From contig CAJUQK010000020.1 of NCBI GenBank assembly GCA_910588205.1, positions 1-43,247 on the forward strand: a stretch of 43,247 bases of DNA, written 5' to 3'. A program made the translations under genes and the position numbers. Shown in pieces: positions 8,487-16,570 of the stretch (the first letter of the stretch is position 1; each line of letters begins with the position of its first letter). Under the pieces are notes generated by a model, which was given only the letters and a program-made list of their open reading frames with translations, searched no databases and was not told the origin of the DNA. This DNA is from an uncultured Eggerthellaceae bacterium. GTDB taxonomy: Bacteria > Actinomycetota > Coriobacteriia > Coriobacteriales > Eggerthellaceae.

Positions 8487-9383
8487 CTAGGCTGTTGCGT
8501 GTGAGCAATAGATCAGCGGCTTCTTGTTATCCAAGACGATGAGGTCATGGAATACGCGGTATTGCCAAAGGTGCGCATCGGCCTTCTGGTTCTGATCTGG
8601 TGTGAAGTAGCGCAGCTTCTGATGCTTCTGGATGGCCTCTGCTGCATCCGATGTGAGGCCCATGAAGTTGATCCCTGCGCCCGCAGCCGCCTTCTGATAC
8701 CCGCCGGTAGCCTCGTCGGTTGACTTGCCGTCCTTGAGGTCGATAGCGGTATAGAAGCGCCCGGAGGGTATGACCTTAAGGCGCATTTGGTCAAAGGTGT
8801 CGAAGTTCCCGTTGGGTGCTTCACCCTGGCCCATCATGTACGGCATGGCATCGCGCAGCATACCTTTCATGGTGCTTGTCAGGCACAGCACGATATCGGA
8901 GGGATCCTTGCCTAGGTCCTCGAAGGATTCCTTCATGAGCCGCACGGCTTTGAGCGCCTTCGCGGGGTCCTCGTAGTCCTCGGAGACCGTGTTCCCTGCA
9001 TTCTCGGCCAGTCGTGCGAAACGGATGGCATCCATTTCCGGAATGACCTTCGTACGCTCGAACTCCGCCATGACATTAGCGGAGACGAGCGTCTCATGCT
9101 CCTCGTCATCCATCACGTCGATGGAGAATCCGCGCCCGCGGTCGAACTCCAGCTTGCGCGTCTCCCATTCGAGGCTCACGCCGCCGTCAACAAACCCATT
9201 GGTGCGGTCATAGTCTGCCAGCCCGTCCATGCCGATCTTCGCGATCTTGATCTCACCGACACCTACGAACTCGCCCAGCAGAGCGCCATTGATGTTCAGG
9301 AACGAGGTCATGGACTCTCGCTCGATAATCTTATCCAAGTTCCGGGTGAACTTGGATACATTGCCTCCAAGATTGTTAGGCAT
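8487..9383 (-). CDS. Major capsid protein
   Basis: A 298-residue capsid protein. The block KIAKIGMDGLADYDR followed by FVDGGVSLEWETRKLEFDRG and FSIDVMDDEE is characteristic of a large group of Firmicutes/Actinobacteria siphophage major capsid proteins with the HK97 fold. The C-terminal part (HLWQYRVFHDLIVLDNKKP) is also typical. It is preceded by the scaffold gene with a 12-base gap and AAAGGA before ATG 9383. No N-terminal protease-cleaved delta domain is apparent, consistent with the separate scaffold. Confidence 0.92.
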   Translation of the reverse strand: MPNNLGGNVSKFTRNLDKIIERESMTSFLNINGALLGEFVGVGEIKIAKIGMDGLADYDRTNGFVDGGVSLEWETRKLEFDRGRGFSIDVMDDEEHETLVSANVMAEFERTKVIPEMDAIRFARLAENAGNTVSEDYEDPAKALKAVRLMKESFEDLGKDPSDIVLCLTSTMKGMLRDAMPYMMGQGEAPNGNFDTFDQMRLKVIPSGRFYTAIDLKDGKSTDEATGGYQKAAAGAGINFMGLTSDAAEAIQKHQKLRYFTPDQNQKADAHLWQYRVFHDLIVLDNKKPLIYCSHATA

Positions 9384-9395
9384 GCTCTAGTCCTT

Positions 9396-9908
9396 TCAGC
9401 CCTTCACGCCCATGGCATCGTCAATCTTGCTGTCAATGCCATTGGGTGCGCCGCCAGGCTTTCCGCCCGCGCGGCCTGTCTTCTTGTCTGCTTCGAACAG
9501 ATAGGGGTGCTCGGCCTTGAGCTTGGAGACGTCGCCGTCGAAGTCGTCAAGGAGAGCCTTTGCGGCCTTGACGGAGCGACACCCTGCAAGCTCTAGCTTG
9601 TGGGTTACACGCTCATCAGCCATCTCAGCCTTGACCTTCTCAAGCTCCGCTTTCATGTCCTCGCGGCCCTTCTCGGTCTTGGCACTCTCATCGATCTTGG
9701 CTTCTAGCTCCTTGATCTTGGCATCCTTGGCCGCCATCTCCTTCTCATGGCGCTCCTTGTTGATGCCAGGCTGACCGTGGGAGTCCTTGATGTCCTCCTC
9801 GGCTTTCTTGCCGTCAGGAGCAGCGTCACCCTTCTTCTGCTCGTCAGCAGGAGGGGTCTCAGGCTTCTGCTCTTCCTGACCTTCCAAGCCCTTCTCTTCC
9901 TCACCCAT
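9396..9908 (-). CDS. Capsid scaffolding protein (GP20-type)
   Basis: A 170-residue, strongly charged protein. Residues 1 to 55 are Glu/Lys/Pro-rich and likely disordered. Residues about 52 to 110 form a coiled coil (KEMAAKDAKIKELEAKID, EDMKAELEKVKAEMADER). Then come the conserved KAAKALLDD and PYLFEADKKTG segments typical of phage minor structural GP20/scaffold proteins (PF06810). It directs procapsid assembly. Position immediately before the capsid gene supports this strongly. Confidence 0.9.
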   Translation of the reverse strand: MGEEEKGLEGQEEQKPETPPADEQKKGDAAPDGKKAEEDIKDSHGQPGINKERHEKEMAAKDAKIKELEAKIDESAKTEKGREDMKAELEKVKAEMADERVTHKLELAGCRSVKAAKALLDDFDGDVSKLKAEHPYLFEADKKTGRAGGKPGGAPNGIDSKIDDAMGVKG

Positions 9909-10012
9909 GTTCCTGTCCTTTCGTCCTGGGTTTGTTTGCGCGCTTCTCTGCGCATCAGGTGGGTTTTTTGCGCTATCCCAAGCAGGAACAGGTTCTGACA
10001 GGTGTCGCTTGG

Positions 10013-10201
10013 CTAGATATCGTCAGGGTCTGTATGCTCTCCACAGATGTCACTGGGATGCATGCGCGGTCGAAGCTGAATGGGCTTGTTGTCGATGATG
10101 TGGACCTCTGGTGGGAAGCGACGGCACTCTACGAAACCGTCTTCATCAACGGTGGATGACCATGCGCAGGTGAGGCATGAATATGAGGTGATGGTCTGCA
10201 T
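10013..10201 (-). CDS. Small Cys-containing phage protein (putative Zn-binding)
   Basis: A 62-residue protein with SCLTCAW near the start, ECRRFPPEV in the middle and ICGEH at the end. The CxxC ... CRRxPP ... CGE arrangement recurs in many small phage and bacterial proteins and suggests a single metal site; function unknown. No strong ribosome site precedes ATG 10201. The gene sits alone between the terminator at 10257-10274 and the scaffold gene. It is followed two bases after its stop by a copy of the GTGTCGC motif. Confidence 0.65.
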   Translation of the reverse strand: MQTITSYSCLTCAWSSTVDEDGFVECRRFPPEVHIIDNKPIQLRPRMHPSDICGEHTDPDDI

Positions 10202-10256
10202 GCTGAGATGATATGGAGCGTGTCGCTAAAGGCATCGAATTCGAGGCAATTGAAAA

Positions 10257-10274
10257 GCCCCGCTGAAGCGGGGC
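10257..10274 (-). terminator. Rho-independent terminator after DUF2513 gene
   Basis: Perfect seven-base arms GCCCCGC and GCGGGGC around a four-base loop. In the minus direction the hairpin is followed by TTTTCAATT. It closes the terminase-portal-toxin transcription unit and separates it from the scaffold/capsid genes. Confidence 0.88.
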
Positions 10275-10303
10275 CAGAGGAAAGACTCATTGTCGCGTGG
10301 GCT

Positions 10304-10675
10304 TCATGAATAGATCTCTATGTCTATCAGCTTCGATGCTATCTTCACGGCGGTCTCTTTGATGACGCTCATAGTGGTAGATCCTACTGCTTTCTTCACA
10401 GTTTCCTTAGTCTTATCCCAGACACGGGCGTTCCTGATGGCATCAAGATAATCACATCCGTCCCACGTCAGACCGTCAATGATGATGCGGTTCGGGGAAC
10501 CGTAATCTCCATCATCGTGAGAATCAAGAAGGCCATGCGCGGTGAGCATGCGCACATGATAGGAAACCTCTTCGGACGTATGTTCTCCGAAGTCCAGGAA
10601 GTCGGTATCAAGCGGTTCGTCGGAATCTTCCACGGCAAAGAGGATATTCCGAACCAGATCCATATCCCGTTTCAT
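10304..10675 (-). CDS. DUF2513 family protein
   Basis: A 123-residue protein opening MKRDMDLVRNILFAVEDSDE, the signature of DUF2513 (PF10711). HVRMLTAHGLLDSHDDG reads as a winged helix and GLTWDGCDYLDAIRNARVW is the family's LTxxGhdfLdaiRdxxvW motif. The C-terminal helix KETAVKIASKLID ends it. The family is common in mobile elements and near XRE or toxin genes; biochemical role unknown. Good Shine-Dalgarno GGAAGGAG before ATG 10675. It is the last gene before the terminator, so it belongs to the toxin/immunity cassette transcriptionally and may be an accessory of it. Confidence 0.85.
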   Translation of the reverse strand: MKRDMDLVRNILFAVEDSDEPLDTDFLDFGEHTSEEVSYHVRMLTAHGLLDSHDDGDYGSPNRIIIDGLTWDGCDYLDAIRNARVWDKTKETVKKAVGSTTMSVIKETAVKIASKLIDIEIYS

Positions 10676-10717
10676 GATGTCTCCTTCCGATGGAGGCAGT
10701 GTGCATGAGGTGTCGCG

Positions 10718-10993
10718 CTAAACATCGGGTATAAGAGGGTTTCGGAAGCTCTGATCATAGGTGCAATGACTATCGTTAGACCAATGCACACCGTTTTCGT
10801 TGGCTGTGATTCCGTAGGATTGATCGTCAAATGGGCAAGTCCAACCACCTAACAATCCACCCATAGCGTTCTCGTCAAACCATCCAGCTTGGTATTCTTC
10901 GGAGCCGTCAGAATTTATCCGCGCATTGTAGACACCATCAAATCCGTTTTTCTGAGCAAAGCGTGTTGCTTCTATTTCGTATCTTAGCTCCAT
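10718..10993 (-). CDS. Putative immunity protein of the capsid-linked toxin
   Basis: A 91-residue acidic protein with several aromatics (MELRYEIEATRFAQKNGFDG, YQAGWFDENAMGG, WTCPFDDQSYGIT). No family is recognised. Its ATG overlaps the stop of the toxin-bearing minor capsid gene by one base (TAATG), so the two are translationally coupled. It appears more AT-rich than the head genes around it, like the toxin domain next to it. Small, acidic and directly downstream of a polymorphic toxin domain are the usual marks of an immunity protein, so this is the leading idea, but it is inference. It could instead be an unrelated moron. Confidence 0.65.
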   Translation of the reverse strand: MELRYEIEATRFAQKNGFDGVYNARINSDGSEEYQAGWFDENAMGGLLGGWTCPFDDQSYGITANENGVHWSNDSHCTYDQSFRNPLIPDV

Positions 10994-12996
10994 TAGAATC
11001 CTAACTGGAAGACTTGCTTGGCAATGTCAACATTGAGTATAGCGTTATCAACTCTGAATAAGCCTATTTCACGAGGGCGCGCCATGAATTTCTTGAATTC
11101 CTCGCCTTGATACACCCTGCCATTTTGTCCATCATAGATAAACAGGTCTCCATGTTTATCACGCTCAGCGGAGACGACATGTCCGTGCCATTTATTGTCC
11201 ATGCCCAAATAGGTGTATCGCATGGAGTATCGCTCATCTTGCCCCACGATTGTGTTAACGAAAGATGCATTATTGACTCCATTGTGAGAAGAATGTTCGA
11301 TTCTCGTCGGGGGGCGCCAGGTGTTCGGGTCGAGCCAGATACGTTCTGGTTTTTTCGCAAGATTATCCATCGTCTTGTTGTTGTACCGTAGCCTTGCGAC
11401 AACATTCCATCCTTGCCGTCTTGCTTCATAGACCGCAGCGCACGTTTGACAATTTTTCGTAGAGCCACGCTTTTTTAAATAGTTCGGATTGACTCTGTTT
11501 CCGTCTGCCTGTTTAAAGGTCATGGGTCTTCGTTCCCCTTCGAGTTCATAAAGGTAATCTTCTAGGGAGAACTTGGGTTTAGTATGCACCCCCACCCTTG
11601 CCTTCTTCGTGCTTGGTAGCTTGGAATCTATGGCTCCTCTGACCTTGCTGAAGATGCTCTGCTGCTCCTTGGCGCTGAGCGACGCGAAGTCAGCAGTCGT
11701 TCCACCCCGCCGCAGCATCTCCGCGGATATCTCGGCCTTCATGCGGGTCTTGGAGATGCCAGCAGATTGCATCTGGGACTTGATGCTCTTCTGGTTAAGG
11801 AACTTGCTCACGCTCCGATGCGAAGCTGGAACCATCTTGGATTTAGGCATATCGCCCGCCCATTCGCGGTTCGGCTTTCTGGTGAGCACGCTCACACGAG
11901 GGTTCTTGCTCCGGGCGTTCGCCTCCTTGATGAACTCCCGCATGGTCTCCTGGCGCTTCTTCAGGCGCTCCTGGGCCTTTATGAGAGCGGTCTTGTTCGA
12001 GAGGGTGGAATCCTGCTCATAGGCCTCTTGTGCGGTCATCAGTTCGCGCTTATCAGCACGGATGGCACGCTCTAGGTACCGTTGCTTCTGCTCGAGGTTG
12101 TAGATCTCCTCACCGGAAAGGCCGGAAGGATGCTCGGGATTCGGGCTGTATCTCCTAGGTGCTCCATGACGATATGGACCGAATGAATGCCGACAATTTA
12201 CCCCTCCCAAGATATCTCCCAGGTCCCCGCTCATGCAATGGAGGTAAAAGTCCTTATAAGTCACATCATCTATCGTAATCTCGCCGTTTAAGGAGTAGCA
12301 CTGGCCCTGCCATTCGGCATGGGAGGGGCGTGCATCAGCATGACTTGAGACCTCTACCAGCTTGATCTCCAGCTTGTCCAGGCGCTCCATTGACATCCGG
12401 TTAGCGTCTTGGGCTATCTGGGTCCTCACATGACGCCTCACGGCCACATCCACGTTATTGCGGACGGTCACATTGCCCTGGCCGTCCTTGTAGGTCACAT
12501 GGGTTATAGGGATGCCGCCTCTAGCCAGCTTGCGGACCGCCTTATGCACTGCCTTATCCGCTGTGAGGTATCCGGTGTTGACCTGGGTCACCGCTTCGAT
12601 GGAGGCCTGGAGGAATGCCTCTTTTGCGCCTTTGAGCATGGCAAGGTTATCGCGGCTTAGGACCTCTGCTATCCCGGCTACTGTAGAGATTATCTGGGCA
12701 GGAGCTTTTCGCTCATCTGAGAGGAGCCTTGAGCGGTCATCAGCGTCCGAGGCCTCTAGGAGCCGTTCTGCTGTGTCAAGGACTGCGGCATCTATGGCAT
12801 CCCTGTTAGCTTCGATGATAGCCCGAAGTTCGCTTTCGTGGGTCTGGGCCAACAGGGCGAGCTCCCCGGCGGTCTTGGAGGTGATATCCCCTGAGAGCAT
12901 CGTGGCCGTAAGATGGGCCAGCATCTCCGCTTCTATCTGGGTGTAGACGGTGGCTACTGCATCCCCGGCTTCCCCCATCAATTCAGGGGAGAGCAT
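10993..12996 (-). CDS. Minor capsid (MuF-type) protein fused to papain-fold toxin (Tox-PL-like)
   Basis: A 667-residue protein. Residues about 1 to 290 are the phage minor capsid domain (Phage_min_cap2/MuF group), with SSHADARPSHAEWQGQCYS and NCRHSFGPYRHG. Residues about 295 to 470 are a charged helical linker. Residues about 490 to 667 look like the papain-fold toxin (Tox-PL, glutamine deamidase type): STKNCQTCAAVYEARRQGW with likely nucleophile C516, GHVV with H606, and IYDGQNGRV with D622/Q624. MuF proteins enter the capsid with the genome, which could deliver the toxin to an infected cell. ATG 12996 abuts the portal stop. The C-terminal third is more AT-rich than the head part, suggesting acquisition. 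Confidence 0.88.
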   Translation of the reverse strand: MLSPELMGEAGDAVATVYTQIEAEMLAHLTATMLSGDITSKTAGELALLAQTHESELRAIIEANRDAIDAAVLDTAERLLEASDADDRSRLLSDERKAPAQIISTVAGIAEVLSRDNLAMLKGAKEAFLQASIEAVTQVNTGYLTADKAVHKAVRKLARGGIPITHVTYKDGQGNVTVRNNVDVAVRRHVRTQIAQDANRMSMERLDKLEIKLVEVSSHADARPSHAEWQGQCYSLNGEITIDDVTYKDFYLHCMSGDLGDILGGVNCRHSFGPYRHGAPRRYSPNPEHPSGLSGEEIYNLEQKQRYLERAIRADKRELMTAQEAYEQDSTLSNKTALIKAQERLKKRQETMREFIKEANARSKNPRVSVLTRKPNREWAGDMPKSKMVPASHRSVSKFLNQKSIKSQMQSAGISKTRMKAEISAEMLRRGGTTADFASLSAKEQQSIFSKVRGAIDSKLPSTKKARVGVHTKPKFSLEDYLYELEGERRPMTFKQADGNRVNPNYLKKRGSTKNCQTCAAVYEARRQGWNVVARLRYNNKTMDNLAKKPERIWLDPNTWRPPTRIEHSSHNGVNNASFVNTIVGQDERYSMRYTYLGMDNKWHGHVVSAERDKHGDLFIYDGQNGRVYQGEEFKKFMARPREIGLFRVDNAILNVDIAKQVFQLGF

Positions 12997-14409
12997 TTAG
13001 AATCCCGGGTCAAACGCTTGCTCTTGCTGCGGTAGCTCGGCCTTCGCCTGCTCCTCGGTCATCCCGTACCAGGTTTCAGCGTATTTCCACTTCGGAAGGA
13101 CCCCTGCTGCTATCTCGGCCAGCATCTGGTTCTTGGCGGTCTGGGTGTCTGTAATAACGGAATCATCGAATTTGACTGAAACAGCGCCGAAGTCTTGTTC
13201 TATATCCGCATCACAGTGAATCCTTGCAGTATCGAGCAATGCACCCATGACATCCTGGATGGCAGTGCGCACTACGTTCTCATGCTTCTTCACGTTTCGC
13301 ATGAGGGCGCCATTGTCGGCCACTACCTCAGTCGCAGTCTTGAGGCCGCCTGCCTTGTCGAGCGTGAAGTAGTTTTGGCCGAAACCGCACTCCTCACCTA
13401 GCTCTGCAAGTGCGATGTTAAGAGCTTGTTTGAGCGGGTCGGTGCGGATGTTGGGAGAGAATATATCGATGAACCTGCTTGCATTTTGCCCCTCCATCAT
13501 CCGATAGGTCTGCATATCCTGCTTTGACAACGGAATTGCTTTCCCGTTCCGCACGTCGATATCTAGCATCTCCTCAGAGGCGAATATCTTGACCTGGGTC
13601 AAGTCGACCTCCTGATAGAGCGAATCGAAAGCGAGATCAACGGCCTTGATCGCATCCACGGCATCAGCGAAGATGCTCATGCCATAGGGAGAGAAGTCCG
13701 CGAGGGTGTTATCAATCCCGGGGATGACGATGCCGAAGGGTTTACGGGGGCTCTGCGTGTCGAAGTCTGAGATATATCCAAGTTCCTCTGGGGTTATCTC
13801 GGCATTATCCTTGATGAGGTGCATCTTGACGTGGTATGTGCCCTCATCTAGGACGTAGAGAGCAAGCCGTTCAATGCTCTTGCCCTTATGAGTGATCCTG
13901 TCGGCTATTGCGCACTCGGATATCCCTTCAACGTCCCATGAGAGCGGTTTCAACATGCGCGCATCGTGGCGCTGAATACGTACCTTGCTCTCTGCTGCGT
14001 TCTGCTTAATGTCGTAGTCGAGCACCCACGCGCCTGTTCCGATAGCGAAGGCTCTCTCTATCAGGTTCTGTCCAGACGGCCAGAAGCTGTTCCGGGACAG
14101 GTAGTCCTGGAGCCACGCATTGGCTTTCGAGGTATCTACTGAGATTTCTGTATCTTCGGTGAGGATTAGGGAGGCATATTCGCGACATACTCTCTTCGCA
14201 GGCTTTAAGCTGTAGCGATCACGGCTTTTCTTGCTCTCTGTATCACCCGCTTTCACTACATAATCGACCTTGTAGAAATCATCATTGCTTGTGGTGTACC
14301 AGCTATACCACTCTTGGATATGAGTATCCATGGTGGTGTACAGCTCATAGCCCGCATCTTTGATGATTTCTTTAGCTTTCGAGGATAGGGAGAACTCTTC
14401 GAGCGTCAC
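12997..14409 (-). CDS. Portal protein (SPP1 Gp6-like)
   Basis: A 470-residue portal protein, the dodecameric DNA entry ring of the procapsid. N-terminal YNWYxxx-like HIQEWYSWYTTSNDD, then KRVCREYASLILTEDTEI and NSFWPSGQNLIERAFAIGTG are conserved features of the SPP1/A118 portal group. GLKTATEVVADNGALMRNV corresponds to the tunnel-loop region. Start is GTG 14409 with AAAGG six bases upstream. It lies between terminase and the minor capsid gene as in other Firmicutes-type siphophages. Confidence 0.93.
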   Translation of the reverse strand: MTLEEFSLSSKAKEIIKDAGYELYTTMDTHIQEWYSWYTTSNDDFYKVDYVVKAGDTESKKSRDRYSLKPAKRVCREYASLILTEDTEISVDTSKANAWLQDYLSRNSFWPSGQNLIERAFAIGTGAWVLDYDIKQNAAESKVRIQRHDARMLKPLSWDVEGISECAIADRITHKGKSIERLALYVLDEGTYHVKMHLIKDNAEITPEELGYISDFDTQSPRKPFGIVIPGIDNTLADFSPYGMSIFADAVDAIKAVDLAFDSLYQEVDLTQVKIFASEEMLDIDVRNGKAIPLSKQDMQTYRMMEGQNASRFIDIFSPNIRTDPLKQALNIALAELGEECGFGQNYFTLDKAGGLKTATEVVADNGALMRNVKKHENVVRTAIQDVMGALLDTARIHCDADIEQDFGAVSVKFDDSVITDTQTAKNQMLAEIAAGVLPKWKYAETWYGMTEEQAKAELPQQEQAFDPGF

Positions 14410-14436
14410 GCCAAGCCTTTCTCGCGCCGTTTGAGG

Positions 14437-16104
14437 CTACTTTGGCGGAGGTGTCGCTCCGCGGTAGGCTCTGCGCTTCTTGGCCTCTCTCATGAAGGCG
14501 TAGCGGGTGGCATCTACCCAGTGGTCATTGCCATCCGGAATCGAGTTAAGCCATTCGTCATCTGCATTCTTCTCGTACTGCATCTCTCGCACCTCTTTGG
14601 CGAGGTGTGGGCAGCGCACTGGGTCTATTACCCAGGTGCATGACTGCAAGAATTCGTAGGATGCCTCGCGCATGAAACCCTTTTCGGATGCTCTGGCATT
14701 GACACCGGCATCCCTCTGGGCTGATATGAGGTCGTTTCGGGCATCATCTGAGAGCACGCGGGCATGGTGGTAGGTCTCGGTGCGTCCATCATCGGACCAT
14801 GTGAGCGCGGCCTTGATCCGCTCTGCCTGGATATTGGGAGGAAGCTTGTTCCCGCCGTCTTCGTACCAGGTGAGGATGGTGCGCGTGGCGGCCTGCCATT
14901 CGGACATCGTGAATGCCCATGGGTCAGGGAACCAACCGAAATCTTGGCCGCATCTGAGGTTATCAAACGCAGCTATCTCGCCATCGGTGATCTCTCGGAA
15001 GGTGTAGCGGTCGAACACATCCCCGCCAAGACCCACGGGAATGCCCATGTACTCATGCTCATAGGCTTGGGGGTCTGTGCGCTTGAGCTCTTCGGCATCC
15101 TCGATGAACTGCTCACCTAGCCATTCGACGGGAGCACGGAGGTAATTGCTTTCGAAGTAGGGTAGTCCTCTATCCTTAAGGCCCTGAACATGCTCATTGA
15201 TCCAGCACTGCTTGGAGCGTGGAGGGTTGAAGGTGTACATACGGATGTAGTCATCGCCGCCGCGGATGGCCGACTGCTGGACCTTTCGGATTTCGGCCAT
15301 GCCTCGGAACATGTCGCACTCTTCCATCCATAGGATGGCGATGTATCCGAATGGGACCTTGACACCCTTTACCTTGTTCGGATTGTCGCAACCTTTGAAA
15401 ATGATGAGCTGCCCCGTGGATTTCTTTCGGATGCGCAGGGTGGAGGCTGGCATCTCGTAGTCATCTTCAAGGCCTAGGATCTGAATGGCCCACACCACTT
15501 GCGTGTAAGCTGAGTCCCGTAGCTGGTTCTTGTAACGCATCATCACGAGGGCGTGGTGGTCGGGGTTCTCCTCTATATCCTTCACGACTTCAAGGGATGC
15601 CCACGACGACTTCATGGACCCGCGTCCGCCCCCTGCCCAGAAATCCACAGCCTCTCGGCGTGCGATCATGCGGTGGGGCTTCAGGAAGTCAGGGGCGAGG
15701 AGCAATCCGAAGTCTGCTACGAAAAGCTTTTTTTCCTCGGCTTCGTCCTCAGCGAAGGGAAGCAGTTCCTTCGTAGCCGATATAAGCGCCTGGGATGCAT
15801 TGAAATTGATGCGGCCCTCTTCGTCGTATACCTGCGTGATCACCCGCTCGGACTTGTCAGCAAGGCAATCAAGGCGCTTGAGGAGTTTCACGCGCGAGAT
15901 CTTGGCATCCTTCGCCGTCTCCGCCTGAAGCTCCTCGTACCTTGTCCGAACCTTATCTTCGGCGAAGAGGTGAGAGGCCTTGGAATCCACGGTCTCAGGC
16001 TTCCATTTCGCAGCGTTGGGATAGGCCTCTATGTAGGCCTTGCGCTGTGACATGCCGCCAATGATCGACTGCACGAAGGTCTCATGTCTGGGGTTGGTCA
16101 ACAT
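14437..16104 (-). CDS. Fused terminase: small-subunit-like domain plus large subunit
   Basis: A 555-residue protein from ATG 16104. Residues 1 to about 80 resemble a terminase small subunit (ETFVQSIIGGMSQRKAYIEA, YPNAAKWKPETVDSKAS). Residues about 140 to 555 are the PBSX/Terminase_3-type large subunit: Walker A GGGRGSMKSS (158-167), Walker B-like IAILWMEECD (255-264), nuclease aspartate in GQDFG (388) and the C-terminal NDHWVDATRYA. No separate terS gene is found upstream. The ribosome site is weak (AGGGG very close to ATG; TTG 16101 is an alternative), and a longer frame to 16362 lacks domain sense. It packages the genome. Confidence 0.9.
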   Translation of the reverse strand: MLTNPRHETFVQSIIGGMSQRKAYIEAYPNAAKWKPETVDSKASHLFAEDKVRTRYEELQAETAKDAKISRVKLLKRLDCLADKSERVITQVYDEEGRINFNASQALISATKELLPFAEDEAEEKKLFVADFGLLLAPDFLKPHRMIARREAVDFWAGGGRGSMKSSWASLEVVKDIEENPDHHALVMMRYKNQLRDSAYTQVVWAIQILGLEDDYEMPASTLRIRKKSTGQLIIFKGCDNPNKVKGVKVPFGYIAILWMEECDMFRGMAEIRKVQQSAIRGGDDYIRMYTFNPPRSKQCWINEHVQGLKDRGLPYFESNYLRAPVEWLGEQFIEDAEELKRTDPQAYEHEYMGIPVGLGGDVFDRYTFREITDGEIAAFDNLRCGQDFGWFPDPWAFTMSEWQAATRTILTWYEDGGNKLPPNIQAERIKAALTWSDDGRTETYHHARVLSDDARNDLISAQRDAGVNARASEKGFMREASYEFLQSCTWVIDPVRCPHLAKEVREMQYEKNADDEWLNSIPDGNDHWVDATRYAFMREAKKRRAYRGATPPPK

Positions 16105-16143
16105 GCCCCTGATAGTGCGCAATGTGTCGCTCTGAAAGCGGAA

Positions 16144-16165
16144 AGGCCGCCCCGAAAGACGGCCT
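16144..16165 (-). terminator. Hairpin ahead of the terminase gene
   Basis: Arms AGGCCG (16144-16149) and CGGCCT (16160-16165). In the minus direction only CTTTC follows, so it is a weak terminator or an mRNA hairpin. It sits at the junction between the early operon (ending 16220) and the late genes (from 16104), a natural place for early transcription to end or be attenuated. Confidence 0.5.
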
Positions 16166-16219
16166 AACCTAGAAAGGAGACGGTACCCAACCGCAGTGTC
16201 AGTATGGGTTAGGTGTCGC

Positions 16220-16570
16220 TCACAGCCATTCTCTCCACGGCTTACATGGGATTCCCAGCGCCTCGGCGAGATCATGCTCGATCCGCGCTCCCCTGGACTT
16301 CTCCCAGCCGTCCAGCATGGCGATACCCTGTATGTAAGGGTTGCCAGTGTGCTCGCCCTCATGCCCTTTGTCGCATCTGACGCGCGTTATGGTCAAATGG
16401 TGGAGGCAGTGGAGCATCGCGCCCCTCCAATCATCGACGCATTCCGGGACTATGTTGTGCGGTATGTCAACGCCATAGCCCTCGGCCATGAGCACCGTCG
16501 CAACCTCCTCGAATGCCGGTCGGTTGTTTTTCTTTATCCCCGATACCGGACCGATCACGTATAGCCTCAT
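16220..16570 (-). CDS. DUF4406 protein (nucleoside 2-deoxyribosyltransferase-like)
   Basis: A 116-residue protein with MRLYVIGPVSGI at the start (Rossmann-like nucleotide-binding strand and loop), EGYGVDIPHNIVPE, and the diagnostic AMLDGWEKSRGARIEHDLAE. This is DUF4406 (PF14359), related to nucleoside 2-deoxyribosyltransferases; in phages it may act on nucleotides, but activity is unproven. ATG 16570 overlaps the preceding stop as ATGA, which fixes the start. It is the last gene of the early operon. A GTGTCGC motif lies directly after its stop codon. Confidence 0.85.
   Translation of the reverse strand: MRLYVIGPVSGIKKNNRPAFEEVATVLMAEGYGVDIPHNIVPECVDDWRGAMLHCLHHLTITRVRCDKGHEGEHTGNPYIQGIAMLDGWEKSRGARIEHDLAEALGIPCKPWREWL

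Noticed and set aside
16105..16362. 86-codon N-terminal extension of the terminase
   Set aside because: It overlaps the DUF4406 gene end and the hairpin at 16144-16165, and its translation is Arg/Ser/Gly-rich with no domain sense; homology-like sequence starts at ATG 16104.
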